The notes under the pieces were generated by a model. It was given only the letters and a program-made list of their open reading frames with translations. It ran no database searches and had not been told where the DNA came from. This document shows, in pieces, positions 54,059-63,379 of a DNA stretch of 64,000 bases (position 1 is the stretch's first letter; each line of letters opens with the position of its first letter). Position numbers and translations under genes: made by a program. Source of the stretch: Bacillus sp. F19 (GTDB taxonomy: Bacteria; Bacillota; Bacilli; Bacillales; Bacillaceae); assembly GCA_023823795.1 (NCBI GenBank), contig CP085710.1, positions 2,878,001 through 2,942,000 of the forward strand, in the 5' to 3' direction.

Positions 54059-54267
54059 ACCTTCATGCAAGCGAACTGTCGCGTAGGATCGCTCATAGCA
54101 TCAGTACGAGTGATGATACGAAGTAAGTATGGGTTTCCCTGTACAATAATGCGAAAAACAAGGGCAGTTGTGAGGCCAGTGGTCAATCTCCGGATATCTT
54201 CGTATTCACTCACTCCAAAAGTGGCCTGTAAGGCGTGTTTAACGGCATTTAGTTTTGTTTCTGGTAT
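54059..54267 (-). pseudogene. Phosphotransferase (APH-like) N-terminal fragment, start lost
   Basis: The frame reads ALQATFGVSEYEDIRRLTTG, then LVFRIIVQGNPYLLRIITRT, then SDPTRQFACM, the N-lobe of an aminoglycoside/choline-kinase-like phosphotransferase. A good GGAGGAG stands before ATA (54265-54267), where an ATG is expected, so the start codon is mutated. The gene is cut in the middle and fused to the TetR tail, giving a hybrid that stops at once. Confidence 0.6.
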
Positions 54268-54323
54268 GTTATCTCCTCCATCTTCTATTTTTATTAACAT
54301 TAAAATAAGTATTCCTAACCAGT

Positions 54324-56666
54324 TTACGTCATGGTCAGAAGTAAACTCTTTTGCGCAACGTTGCGCAAAAAGGAGCTCGGTTCGCCTATGCTGTAAAGCT
54401 GCAAGTAATGCATAGCTCTTGTGCAGGCGGTGTAGAACAATCTGCGCAGGCTCTCATCTCCGTATACTTCCGCCGATGCGTCATAAATAATGACAGCATC
54501 GAATTCGATGCCTTTGGCCAAATATGCCGGTATGACGACAACGCCTTGCTCGTATTCAATCGAGCCGCTCTTCACGAGCTTAATTTCTTCGACGCTGCTC
54601 AGGCCCTCGTATGCGGCGGTGCTCTCCGCAGCGGATTTGCATATAATCGCGATCGTATTATACCGCCGCTTCCGCAAGTCTGCGACTTTGGAAGCAATGC
54701 AGCGGTGCAGTTCGGCGCGATTGGACAATTGTGTCAGCACAGGCCTCTCGCCATCGCGTTCAAAAGCGGTAATCCGTTCGCCGTCGGGTACGAGTCCGCG
54801 TGTAAATTCGACAATCGGTTTTGTGGATCTGTAGCTGCGGATCAAGTTGATCGCAACTGTTTCATCCGGTCCGTATAAGCCGGTAAGCGTGTGGAAATCG
54901 ACCATTTCGCTGGCATGGGCGAATATTGCCTGGTTAAAGTCACCGAGCACGGTCATTCTTGCCGAAGGAAACAAACGTTTCAAAAACTCGAATTGAAACA
55001 GAGAATAATCTTGCGCCTCGTCTACAAGTACATGTTTGATCGAGCTGTTCGTCTGAAAGCCTTGAATCAGCTCTTTCATAAGTAAAAACGGAGTAGCATC
55101 TTCGTAAAATAGTTTTCCTTCGTCCAGCATTTTCACAGTCGATAGGCAAATATCCGGCCACTCCTCGGGTGCTTCCCGGTCCATCCACTGTTTGATCTGG
55201 ATGGGATCGGTAAAAAGCTGCTTGTATATTCCCTTAATGTTGACGAAACGAAACGCCTTGATCCGTTTTCGCAACGGCTTTAACTTCTGGCGAACAATCA
55301 AGCGGGCTAACGCTTCAGGCTCGATTTCATAATCATGAATCGACTCACCTTTAAAGCCGCGTTTTTCCGCTAAGTAGGTATATGCCTTATGGTAATCCTC
55401 ATTGCTAAGCAGTTCGATTTCCTCTTGTACCCATGGCTTAGTCCGTTCGAGCTTCTCGGCTTCATCTATTTGCTTAATAAGCCAATCCTTCAATTTTTCA
55501 AGTCTGCTATGAAAGCGAAGTGAGGTGTCGCTGCTATAAAACTTTTCCGTGATTTGTTTAGCAGTAACGATTGGCTTTCCTCGGAAGATAATCCCTTTGA
55601 ATACCATTCCGGATAATTCCAGCGACTCCCTGTATGATTTGATCGCCTTAAAAAAACGGGTGGTAGCCTTGAATCGGATGCTCGCAATCCTTGTTCCGTA
55701 TAATCGGTTATCCACTGCAGTCAAAACATATTCCAATTGATCGTAAGGATTCTCAACTTGAAACTCACTTTTCAGCCGATGGTCTAAGTATTCCTGGAAT
55801 GTGACCTGCTGCATATTCTCTTCGCCGAGTTCTGGCAACACATTGGAAACGTAACTATTAAACAACGAATTAGGCGAAAAAAGAATGATTTGATCGGCAT
55901 TCAGCATATCTCGATATTTATAGAGCAAATAAGCAATCCGCTGCAGGGCAGCCGATGTCTTGCCGCTGCCAGCAGCGCCGTGTACAATGAGCATCCGCTC
56001 GCGATCGTGCCGGATGATCCGGTTTTGCTCCTGTTGAATGGTGGCCACTATATTGTGCATATGTTTGTCTGTACTTTTGCCAAGCACCTGCTGTAAAATC
56101 TCGTCACCAATGGTGAGACTGGTATCGAACATAGATTGAATAATGCCGCCGCGGATGAGATATTGCCACTTTTTCTCCAGTATGCCATGGATGACGCCTC
56201 CAGGTGCAGCATACTTGGCGGGACCAGGCTGGTAGTCGTAGTAGACACTCGAGACCGGCGCCCTCCAGTCGTAAATAAGGAAATTTTCTCCGCTTGTATC
56301 CGTGAGCGTAGAGATGCCGATATAGATTCGTTCCACATTTGAAGTTCCTTCTTCAATGAAATCGATTCGACCAAAATAGGGCGCCTTTTGCATACGCCGC
56401 AGGGCAGATAATCTCTTGGATGCATGTCTATGGGTGCTTTGGCTTACGGACAGAGCTTGAGCTTCTTGTCTCAAGCCGATGATGGTCTCAAGATAATCGT
56501 CGAAGGTATCAATATTAACCTTTACTTCATCCCAAAAGTGTTTGCGAATATTCACAACTTCCATCCGACGCCTGGAAGTTTCGTCCTCCAATCTATTGAT
56601 TTGCTCTGTAATTGTCTCCATTACGCTGTCCACTCGTTCTTGCTCCTGGCGAAGTTCCAAGTTCAT
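54324..56666 (-). CDS. helD: HelD-type RNA polymerase-associated helicase
   Basis: A protein of about 780 residues of superfamily 1. After an N-terminal coiled coil (residues about 1-60, EQERVDSVMETITEQINRLE) comes the ATPase with Walker A HGAAGSGKTSAALQR, Walker B VDEAQDYS and TVLGDFNQAIF, and the helicase C-terminal motif ACTRAMHYLQLY. It removes or recycles RNA polymerase, as B. subtilis HelD (774 residues) does. The ATG at 56666 follows AAGGAG by eight bases; the longer frame to 56675 overlaps it. Composition is G+C-richer than the neighbours, so transfer or a second HelD copy is possible. Confidence 0.88.
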   Translation of the reverse strand: MNLELRQEQERVDSVMETITEQINRLEDETSRRRMEVVNIRKHFWDEVKVNIDTFDDYLETIIGLRQEAQALSVSQSTHRHASKRLSALRRMQKAPYFGRIDFIEEGTSNVERIYIGISTLTDTSGENFLIYDWRAPVSSVYYDYQPGPAKYAAPGGVIHGILEKKWQYLIRGGIIQSMFDTSLTIGDEILQQVLGKSTDKHMHNIVATIQQEQNRIIRHDRERMLIVHGAAGSGKTSAALQRIAYLLYKYRDMLNADQIILFSPNSLFNSYVSNVLPELGEENMQQVTFQEYLDHRLKSEFQVENPYDQLEYVLTAVDNRLYGTRIASIRFKATTRFFKAIKSYRESLELSGMVFKGIIFRGKPIVTAKQITEKFYSSDTSLRFHSRLEKLKDWLIKQIDEAEKLERTKPWVQEEIELLSNEDYHKAYTYLAEKRGFKGESIHDYEIEPEALARLIVRQKLKPLRKRIKAFRFVNIKGIYKQLFTDPIQIKQWMDREAPEEWPDICLSTVKMLDEGKLFYEDATPFLLMKELIQGFQTNSSIKHVLVDEAQDYSLFQFEFLKRLFPSARMTVLGDFNQAIFAHASEMVDFHTLTGLYGPDETVAINLIRSYRSTKPIVEFTRGLVPDGERITAFERDGERPVLTQLSNRAELHRCIASKVADLRKRRYNTIAIICKSAAESTAAYEGLSSVEEIKLVKSGSIEYEQGVVVIPAYLAKGIEFDAVIIYDASAEVYGDESLRRLFYTACTRAMHYLQLYSIGEPSSFLRNVAQKSLLLTMT

Positions 56667-56980
56667 ATCAAACACTCCTTTAAAAAAATAAAAATAGGGG
56701 TTGACTGAAAAGGATTTTATGATGTATAATTAAAATAGGGATAATTTACACAAAAAATCCATTAATGGTGTATCTATATAAATTTACCACAGTTTCTCAA
56801 TTTTATCAATGTATTTACACGACCAACGCTATGATCGATCATAATGTTGCAAATTTAAAGGAAGAAAAACCCTAATTTTACAAGACAAATGACTCACAAA
56901 AAATGATATCCACATATACGATCATTTAGTAGTAGCGTCAGGAAACCGCGTTTACAACGTTAAGGAAATCCAAATATAAA

Positions 56981-57052
56981 AAAGCCTAATTTCTCGCTTT
57001 TAACACCGAGAAATTAGGCTTTAGTTACTTAATTAAAGCGCCCGATAGCTGA
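56981..57052. repeat. Perfect 16-bp hairpin plus GCGCCCGATAG element
   Basis: AAAGCCTAATTTCTCG (56981-56996) and CGAGAAATTAGGCTTT (57007-57022) form a perfect stem; AAAGCGCCCGATAGCTG follows at 57035-57051. It also serves as a terminator between HelD and the next gene. 56676-56980 shows no gene. Confidence 0.6.
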
Positions 57053-57064
57053 ATAAGTGGTGAT

Positions 57065-57330
57065 CTATTTTTCATTCCATTCTTCTGCCAACATTCCATA
57101 AACAACATGGTCAACATACTGATCATACAGCCATTCTGCTTGTCTAATACACCCTTCGTTTACAAACCCCAATCTTTCGGGAATACCCCTACTATTCTTA
57201 TTTTCAACAGCAGCTCTAATTTCAACTTTGTTTATGTTTAACTCATTAATAGCATAATCAGTCAAAGCTTTGGCAACTCTCGTCATAATCCCATTTCCTT
57301 GATATTGTTGCCCAAGCCAATAACCAATAT
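57065..57330 (-). pseudogene. GNAT (RimL/YdaF-like) acetyltransferase, C-terminal half
   Basis: The frame reads VAYIGYWLGQQYQGNGIMTR, then VAKALTDYAINELNINKVEI and ENKNSRGIPERLGFVNEGCI, the acetyl-CoA loop and C-terminal pattern of ribosomal-protein-type GNAT enzymes. The N-terminal half is missing: the frame starts where the germination gene ends (TAG 57334). The truncation is a deletion edge. Confidence 0.7.
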
Positions 57331-57333
57331 ATG

Positions 57334-58431
57334 CTACTTTATTAGTCCTTTACGAAAAATTGCTACCACCAACATTAAAAGAGCTAAAAATAGTTCAGCT
57401 GTTATCGATTGTGGTACAGAAGTGTTTACGTCCCATTCTTGTTGATAAGCAATATTCGGATAAATGATTAGAGAAAGATTAACGATCAGCATCCCCAAAG
57501 GCAATGTTAAGGGGCGATAATTTTTTAACCCTAAAACTTGTGAAATCCCCAAGCAGGAGCCATAAAAAAAAAGAACCATTTTAAAATACATAGAAATGAA
57601 CCACATAATAGCAAGGATGGCTTCAATCCGCTGGACAAAATTCCCTACATTAATTTTTTTAGCTAAAGTATAGCCTGGAAATGCTTGTCTTGCTGTTTGA
57701 TCAGCACCAAGAACTAAAATAGTTAATAATGTGATTATAATGATGACAATTCCACCAATTACAAATCCACTGAAATATGCTTTTCGAGCTTTTTTTAACT
57801 CATTGACACTGGCGGAGAAAATCATTAACAACACTAAAGAATCGACAGGAGCATAAACAACAAAAATTATTACTGTTCGTAATAAAGGCTTTAACTCTAC
57901 CTCGAAAACAGGTTGTATATTTTTAATATCAATTTGTAGGGAAACAAAGATTACTAAAATAATGAAAAGCAAAATGAAAAATACAAGAAAGATTTCTGCT
58001 GCCCGTGCAGTAACTTCAAGTCCAAGGCGTACAGCCATGACTAAAATGATCGCCAACATAATATGAATCATTTCAATAGGTGTATCTGGTAATATTTGTA
58101 TGGTCATAAATTGTCCTACATAATACATTACGGAACAAGTATAAAGAAAAGTTACTGTTAGAAAAAAAAGAGAAGTGCATTTGCCTATCCAATTTCCAAA
58201 TAGTTTTTCATTCATTTGAACGAAAGTCATATTAGGAAATAATAAACCTAATTTGGTGTATAAAGCAATCACCAATAATCCTATTCCTACACTTATTATA
58301 CATGCAATCCAAGCATCCTGTTTTGAATAGAAAGCTAATAATGATGGAAGAACAAGTATAGAATCTCCAATCGTAAATAAAATGACTAAATTTCTAAATT
58401 GACGTGTTGATATCTTTTCGTTCTTAACCAT
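57334..58431 (-). CDS. GerB-type spore germination permease
   Basis: A 365-residue protein with ten hydrophobic segments of the amino-acid/polyamine permease-like germination family (GerAB, GerBB, YndE). It begins STRQFRNLVILFTIGDSIL, typical of these proteins. It would form the membrane part of a germinant receptor in the spore inner membrane. Partner GerA- and GerC-type genes are absent from this locus, so it is an orphan or a remnant of an operon. AAGGTGAAAG precedes the ATG. Confidence 0.85.
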   Translation of the reverse strand: MVKNEKISTRQFRNLVILFTIGDSILVLPSLLAFYSKQDAWIACIISVGIGLLVIALYTKLGLLFPNMTFVQMNEKLFGNWIGKCTSLFFLTVTFLYTCSVMYYVGQFMTIQILPDTPIEMIHIMLAIILVMAVRLGLEVTARAAEIFLVFFILLFIILVIFVSLQIDIKNIQPVFEVELKPLLRTVIIFVVYAPVDSLVLLMIFSASVNELKKARKAYFSGFVIGGIVIIIITLLTILVLGADQTARQAFPGYTLAKKINVGNFVQRIEAILAIMWFISMYFKMVLFFYGSCLGISQVLGLKNYRPLTLPLGMLIVNLSLIIYPNIAYQQEWDVNTSVPQSITAELFLALLMLVVAIFRKGLIK

Positions 58432-58549
58432 TAACTTTCACCTTGAAACCTTCCTTTTTAAAAATTTTGCACTGTATCATTCTATCCGAATTCAAAAGGA
58501 TTTATAGCTTTCACAGGGATTACTAGGACCCCAAACAGTAAAAATCAAG

Positions 58550-58590
58550 AAACCCAGCTAATCTTCTCTTATGAAAGTAGCTGGGTTTTA
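58550..58590. terminator. Hairpin terminator
   Basis: AAACCCAGCTA pairs with TAGCTGGGTTT, with a T-run to the right. It lies 120 bases upstream of the germination gene, so it terminates something from the left or right that is no longer visible. Confidence 0.65.
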
Positions 58591-58745
58591 AAATTTGCAT
58601 GTGCAAAATAGCACTTAAAATAAGTGCAAATTATCACCTAAAGTAACACCCATTTTAGGCCTCATTTCACTCTTACCAAAAACCATCGTTTTTGATAATG
58701 ACAGCAAAAAAGGGGTACCTTTTGGAAAATCCGGTTTTCAAAAAA

Positions 58746-58830
58746 AAAAGCCTAATTTCTCTGAATTAAAATAGAGAAATTGTGCTTTATTCGTTATTTC
58801 ATAAACAGCGCCCTTTTCTGGAATAACGGA
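58746..58830. repeat. Hairpin plus degenerate GCGCCC element
   Basis: AAAAAGCCTAATTTCTCTG opens a stem nearly identical to the one at 56981, closing at AGAGAAATTGTGCTT, followed by AACAGCGCCCTTTTCTGG (58803-58820). A second, worn copy of the same element. 58591-58745 shows no gene. Confidence 0.5.
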
Positions 58831-58859
58831 CTCAATCTACTACTTGTGAATTGTGCCCT

Positions 58860-59111
58860 TTAACGGTTTTGAGCTTCTATTAGCTGGTTTAGTTGAAGAA
58901 AGTACGATCTATCAGAGTAAACTTCATGACCAGCCTGTGACTCTACATCCAGTAAATCACCAGTAACCACCTCAACATATAATCCATCGAGCATCTTTTC
59001 GGCTTTTTTAGCCGAACGCGCCAATGCCTTGACTTCCCATCCCTTCTCTACTAAAAGACGAACTAGATTGTTACCCAGCAATCCTGTACTACCTGTAACA
59101 AAAGCACGCAT
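58860..59111 (-). pseudogene. NAD-dependent epimerase/dehydratase, N-terminal fragment
   Basis: From ATG 59111 (GGAG upstream) the frame reads MRAFVTGSTGLLGNNLVRLL, then EKGWEVKALARS and VEVVTGDLLDVES, the Rossmann NAD site (TGSTGLLG) of SDR-type epimerases. Homology stops after residue about 60 and an unrelated tail of some 25 residues follows. More than 200 residues, with the catalytic YxxxK, are gone. Confidence 0.65.
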
Positions 59112-59241
59112 AAATAATCCATCTCCATATTTATTGATAAATAAAAAGTGCAGCGATAGCACCTCAATTATTTTACTTCCAGACCTGCACAACTATAGAT
59201 CATTTGGAGTAAAACAGGTACTCACTAAACTGTTTCAACAA

Positions 59242-59287
59242 AAATCAGATTTAATTTTGGGTACACATGTGCACCCAAAATTAAATC
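59242..59287 (-). terminator. Terminator of the ABC operon
   Basis: AGATTTAATTTTGGGT pairs perfectly with ACCCAAAATTAAATCT around ACACATGTGC, with a T-run on the minus strand. It overlaps the permease stop codon. Confidence 0.85.
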
Positions 59288-59958
59288 TCCCCGATATTCT
59301 CCGCAGTCTTAATGGAAAGGTATATGCTAAGAGCTCCTAATATGCACATTACTGCTATGACAAACTCCGGTTCAAGATTTAAGAATGATGAGAAATTTGG
59401 TAATTGCATAGTTACTACAGAGCATATAACGGTTGGTACTGTTCCTCTTTTCAAAATGCCAAAGAAAAAGAGCGGAATGAAACTAATCAGGGTAACAATA
59501 AGCGAACGGGTGATCATACTACTAAAATAGGTGATAATATCCGAATGAGTTGGCTGTCCGTTAATAATAGGGAAAAACTGATCAAGTAAAAAGGTTGTCA
59601 AACCTGCCAATAAAAAGGAAACAATCGTAACAAGAAAAACAAAAAGTGAGATAAACAGCACTTTTGCTGTAAACAACTTTTTTCGGCTAATTGGGTATCC
59701 AAAAGAAAGTGAGATCGTTTTATTTTTATATTCTTCAATGAAAACCTGATTGATAAGGGATCCTCCAAACAAGGTGAATCCCAATTGTATATACAAATTT
59801 AGTTCAATGGCTGTAGCATAGCTCTGGCCAAAAACAGGCATTACCATTTTTATAAAAAATGCAGGCATAAACATAAGAATAAGCCAGTAAATGATTACTT
59901 CACCAATAACAGATTGATGCTTTAATTTTTTCCATTCCAATAGCATTAATTTAAACAA
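59281..59958 (-). CDS. ABC-2 permease, BcrB/lantibiotic-immunity type
   Basis: A 225-residue permease with six hydrophobic segments. It begins LFKLMLLEWKKLKHQSV, a basic amphipathic N-terminus typical of BcrB, SpaE and related immunity permeases. The TTG at 59958 is chosen because GGAGGTG is just upstream; it overlaps the end of the ATPase gene by eight bases, so translation is coupled. It would move a peptide antibiotic out of the membrane, or another amphiphile. Substrate unknown. Confidence 0.75.
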   Translation of the reverse strand: MFKLMLLEWKKLKHQSVIGEVIIYWLILMFMPAFFIKMVMPVFGQSYATAIELNLYIQLGFTLFGGSLINQVFIEEYKNKTISLSFGYPISRKKLFTAKVLFISLFVFLVTIVSFLLAGLTTFLLDQFFPIINGQPTHSDIITYFSSMITRSLIVTLISFIPLFFFGILKRGTVPTVICSVVTMQLPNFSSFLNLEPEFVIAVMCILGALSIYLSIKTAENIGEI

Positions 59959-60874
59959 TTTTTTCACCTCCATTAATTTGCTTATAAAAATAGTCTTCCA
60001 AAGAGCTAGTATGCTTTTGGATTTCTTCAATGCCTACTCCATGGAGAATCAACAATTTGGAGATATCGATTTGAGAATGAGTCAGATCATATATTCGAAT
60101 TCTGTTTCCTTGAATAATTTTCATATTCGAAATATGAAGTTCATTTTCAAGTAAATAAATCGTTTTTTGTACATCTGTTGTCGATAGCTCAATGTAATCT
60201 GTTCGCTGCTTTCGAATATCCTCTAATGTAACTTCATTTAACAACCTTCCATTATCAATTACACCAACCCTGTCTACAACCTGTTCCATTTCTCCTAAAA
60301 TATGACTAGAAAGGATAAAGGTTATTCCATATTCCTTGTTAAGCATTAAGATTAAATCCCTCGTATCTTTTATCCCAATAGGATCTAGACCATTTGTTGG
60401 CTCATCTAAAATAATCAGTTCAGGCTTTGTAATAATAGCTCTAGCTATCCCAAGCCGCTGCTTCATCCCAAGGGAAAATTCCTTCACACTTTTGTCCTCA
60501 ACCCCATTCAAATAAACCATATCCAACGCTTGTTTTATTCCTTTATCGTCATAATATCCTAAATATTCACAATGAAGCTTCAAATTTTCCATCGCAGTTA
60601 AATGCTCAAAAAAGATTGGATATTCAATAATGCTACCGACTCTCTTTAAAACAAACTTTGAACGTTCCGTAAGCTTCTTGCCAAATAATTCGATCTCCCC
60701 ACTTGTTGGCTTCGTTATGCCAGTGAGCATTTTCATAATAGTTGTTTTACCTGCACCATTTTGACCGAGAAAACCGTAAATTTCTCCTTTACGAATATTA
60801 AGATTTATATTTGTTACCAACTCTCTGTCTTTTCCTTTTTTTGTAAGCCCTGTTGTTTTTACTACATGATTCAT
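59951..60874 (-). CDS. ABC transporter ATP-binding protein, BcrA type
   Basis: A 307-residue ATPase with Walker A GQNGAGKTT, signature FSLGMKQRLGIARAI, Walker B LIILDEP and H-loop SSHILGE. The variant signature (FSLGMKQ) and the C-terminal extension (residues about 210-307) are shared by the bacitracin exporter BcrA and lantibiotic self-immunity ATPases (LanF type). The start at 60874 follows GGAGGAAG; the longer frame to 60940 is not preceded by a site. It is separated from the two-component genes by a terminator. Confidence 0.88.
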   Translation of the reverse strand: MNHVVKTTGLTKKGKDRELVTNINLNIRKGEIYGFLGQNGAGKTTIMKMLTGITKPTSGEIELFGKKLTERSKFVLKRVGSIIEYPIFFEHLTAMENLKLHCEYLGYYDDKGIKQALDMVYLNGVEDKSVKEFSLGMKQRLGIARAIITKPELIILDEPTNGLDPIGIKDTRDLILMLNKEYGITFILSSHILGEMEQVVDRVGVIDNGRLLNEVTLEDIRKQRTDYIELSTTDVQKTIYLLENELHISNMKIIQGNRIRIYDLTHSQIDISKLLILHGVGIEEIQKHTSSLEDYFYKQINGGEKIV

Positions 60875-60972
60875 CCTGACTTCCTCCTTCCTGCATCTAC
60901 TTTCATTATAGGAATCAAAAATATCTTTTTTCTTTCTCAATCCTTACAAATTTCTTAAGTTATTTGTTTGCA

Positions 60973-61004
60973 CAAAAAGAGGCTGTTCTAACTGAACACC
61001 TCTT
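60973..61004 (-). terminator. Terminator of the two-component operon
   Basis: AAGAGGCTGTTC pairs with GAACACCTCTT (one bulge) around TAACT, with TTTTT on the minus strand, directly after the kinase gene. Confidence 0.75.
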
Positions 61005-61015
61005 GTGAAAAGTAC

Positions 61016-61951
61016 TTAATACGTAATTTGATGGAAAACACAAGTAAAGACCGTTTTTTCATATGGTTTGCTACTTAAGTGGATGGAACCTTTCATTGAT
61101 TCTATTAAATGTTTCGTTATGCTTAACCCGAGCCCACTTCCATGAAATTCTGGGTTTCTGGCATCATCCAATGTATATAACCGTTCAAATACCTTTTCTT
61201 GATGCACCTCAGCGATTCCTTTACCTTTATCCCAAATATCAATTGCGATATAATCCCCGTCTTCTCGAACTGTTAACCCAAACACCCCTCCATCACTACC
61301 ATAACGGATGGCATTTGAAATAAGATTGTTTAAGACCCGATTTAATGCCTCTTCATTTCCAAGAATGTAATAATATTGTTCTGGAATGTTCACTTCCACC
61401 TGAAAATTTTTAGATTGCAGTAAATCATAAAACTCTAGCACATTTTTCCTGCATATTTCATTAATAGAAATCCTGCTTAAAGGTATCGAATAATCCCCAG
61501 AATCAAGTTTAACAAGGTCAAAAAATTGATTTAGCAGCGATATTACATGCAGCGTTTTTTGATGAAGACGGGAAGTAACCTCGCTCCGTTCTTCCACACT
61601 CATACTGTTGTCTAAATTTAATTTTTCAACATAGCCCCAAATTACGGTGAATGGGGTTTTCAAATCGTGAGACATGTTAGACAGCATTTTTCTTAAGCTT
61701 TCTTTAGTTTTCATATAGTCCGCAATTACTTGTTGATTGTAATCTAAAAGACGGTTGATTTGAATGAGGAATAGTTTAATGGTTTTCTGATCTGTTTGTA
61801 TTAACACTTTTTCAGCAGTCTCCTGCTCAATAATATCGGAAAGTTTGTTCCGTATTTCGTTCAAGTCTCTATTCATTTTTCTTCTAAAATAGGACTGCAC
61901 TCCGATGATCACAAGCAAAACAACAATGATTATACTCAATAAAAGAGCCAT
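61016..61951 (-). CDS. Sensor histidine kinase
   Basis: A 311-residue kinase with one N-terminal helix (residues 2-24) and hardly any extracellular loop. The H-box is LSNMSHDLKTPFTVIWGY, followed by N-box NRVLNNLISNAIRYG, and ATP-binding WDKGKGIAE and GSGLGLSI. The lack of a sensor loop suits intramembrane sensing, as in kinases that detect peptide antibiotics, though the classic form has two helices. It lies three bases after the response regulator gene. Confidence 0.88.
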   Translation of the reverse strand: MALLLSIIIVVLLVIIGVQSYFRRKMNRDLNEIRNKLSDIIEQETAEKVLIQTDQKTIKLFLIQINRLLDYNQQVIADYMKTKESLRKMLSNMSHDLKTPFTVIWGYVEKLNLDNSMSVEERSEVTSRLHQKTLHVISLLNQFFDLVKLDSGDYSIPLSRISINEICRKNVLEFYDLLQSKNFQVEVNIPEQYYYILGNEEALNRVLNNLISNAIRYGSDGGVFGLTVREDGDYIAIDIWDKGKGIAEVHQEKVFERLYTLDDARNPEFHGSGLGLSITKHLIESMKGSIHLSSKPYEKTVFTCVFHQITY

Positions 61952-61954
61952 AAG

Positions 61955-62650
61955 CTACTCACCTAATTTATATCCGATTCCCCATATCGTCCGAATGTAT
62001 TGCGGGTTTGACGGATCCACTTCTATTTTTTCCCGAAGTCTTCTAATATGAACATTAATCACATTTTCATTCCCATAATAGTCATCTTCCCAAATAAAAT
62101 GGTAAATTTGCTCCTTTGTAAACACTCTGCTCTGATTTATCATAAATAGCTTTAAAATATGAAATTCCTTGGATGTAAGCTGCACGGTCTTCCCCTTAAT
62201 TAGTGCCGAAAAGGTTTTTAAGTCAAGAGAAAGCTCTTTAAAATGTACGATAGCTGAAGTAGATCCATTCTCTGTAGGAAGATATTGTGTTGCCCTGCGA
62301 ATTGCAGCATGTACCCTGGCGGTTAGTTCAAGCATGGAAAAAGGCTTGCTGATATAATCGTCTGCACCAAAACCAAGACCTAACGCTTTATCTATATCAC
62401 TCCCTTTTGCTGAAATGATCAATACAGGAATTAAACTCGTTGCTCTTATCTGCTTTAGGAAATCCATCCCACTTAGCTTAGGAAGCATTAAATCAAGTAA
62501 GATTAAATCAACCTCATTTTTCTTAAGAAGAGCCAATGCCTCCTCTCCATCAAATGCAGTAAGTACCGTAAAATTCTCCTGTTCTAAGTGACAACTAACC
62601 AGTTTACTTATTTCTCTGTCATCCTCGACAAGTAGGATATTCTTTTGCAC
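61955..62650 (-). CDS. OmpR-family response regulator
   Basis: A 231-residue regulator. The receiver domain has the acidic pair in LLVEDDREI, the phosphorylation site in DLILLDLMLPKLSGMDF and the conserved lysine of ISKPFSM. The C-terminal winged helix reads LTSKEFHILKLFMINQ and VINVHIRRLREKIE. GTG 62650 is preferred because the receiver starts there; the frame to 62728 adds a non-homologous tail. It heads the operon with the kinase and could regulate the neighbouring ABC genes and the divergent secreted protein gene. Confidence 0.88.
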   Translation of the reverse strand: MQKNILLVEDDREISKLVSCHLEQENFTVLTAFDGEEALALLKKNEVDLILLDLMLPKLSGMDFLKQIRATSLIPVLIISAKGSDIDKALGLGFGADDYISKPFSMLELTARVHAAIRRATQYLPTENGSTSAIVHFKELSLDLKTFSALIKGKTVQLTSKEFHILKLFMINQSRVFTKEQIYHFIWEDDYYGNENVINVHIRRLREKIEVDPSNPQYIRTIWGIGYKLGE

Positions 62651-62877
62651 GTTTCCACATCCATTCTTTTGTAAGAATACCACCAAACTGAACAAAAAAT
62701 GGTAAATCAAATTTTTTTGTCTCTTCATAACAATTTCTGTACCTTATCAAAAACTCCTTCTTATTCCCATGGTGGTACCCCATTGCAATCCAAAAAGACT
62801 AAAAAAACTGTTATCAAAATGAATTTACATAATATACTTTATTTGTAAATAGGTTTTAAAAATAAGGAGGGAATTTG

Positions 62878-63312
62878 TTGAAAAATATATTATCTGTTCT
62901 TGGTGTTATGGTTATTAGTTTAATTGGAGTTTTTTCTTTTGGAACTGATAAAGCAAGTGCTGATTATAGTTCTGGTTGGGGAAGTTTTCACACTGAGGAT
63001 GGAAAACATGAAGGAATAGTAAGTACAAATAATACGGATCGAGAAATAGTTATTTTTACAAGGGGGATGTGGAGGCAGAGTTATACACCAGGAACTGGTT
63101 ATGCTCCAGCTCACGCACACAATATAAAAGCACGTGTATGCAATGTTAGTACAAATGCTTGTACAGGATACAAAGCGTTTACTCAAAATTATAATAGTCA
63201 AGGGGCAGTCGTAACCTTTTCTGGAATGAAAGTAGGAACATTTAAAATTGATATTTCTGATAATCTATATGGTGCATATGTATATGGTCAAAGAGTAAAT
63301 ATAGTCCGATAA
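62878..63312 (+). CDS. Small secreted protein, unidentified
   Basis: A 144-residue secreted protein: signal peptide (about 28 residues, ending KASA), then a strand-rich mature part with many Ser, Thr, Gly and aromatic residues (SSGWGSFHTEDGKHEG, TRGMWRQSYTPGTGYAP) and one cysteine pair (RVCNVSTNACTGYK). The TTG at 62878 is chosen because AAGGAGGG lies five bases upstream. No family recognised. It stands divergent from the two-component operon and may be its output, or be a bacteriocin-like or wall-binding protein; this is inference. Confidence 0.7.
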   Translation: MKNILSVLGVMVISLIGVFSFGTDKASADYSSGWGSFHTEDGKHEGIVSTNNTDREIVIFTRGMWRQSYTPGTGYAPAHAHNIKARVCNVSTNACTGYKAFTQNYNSQGAVVTFSGMKVGTFKIDISDNLYGAYVYGQRVNIVR

Positions 63313-63319
63313 ATTTAAT

Positions 63320-63354
63320 AAGACTATACACTTATTTATTAAGTGTCTTTTTTA
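63320..63354 (+). terminator. Terminator of the secreted protein gene
   Basis: ACACTT and AAGTGT around ATTTATT, followed by CTTTTTT. Confidence 0.7.
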
Positions 63355-63379
63355 TTTGTTCCATTAGAGTGTACCTTAT

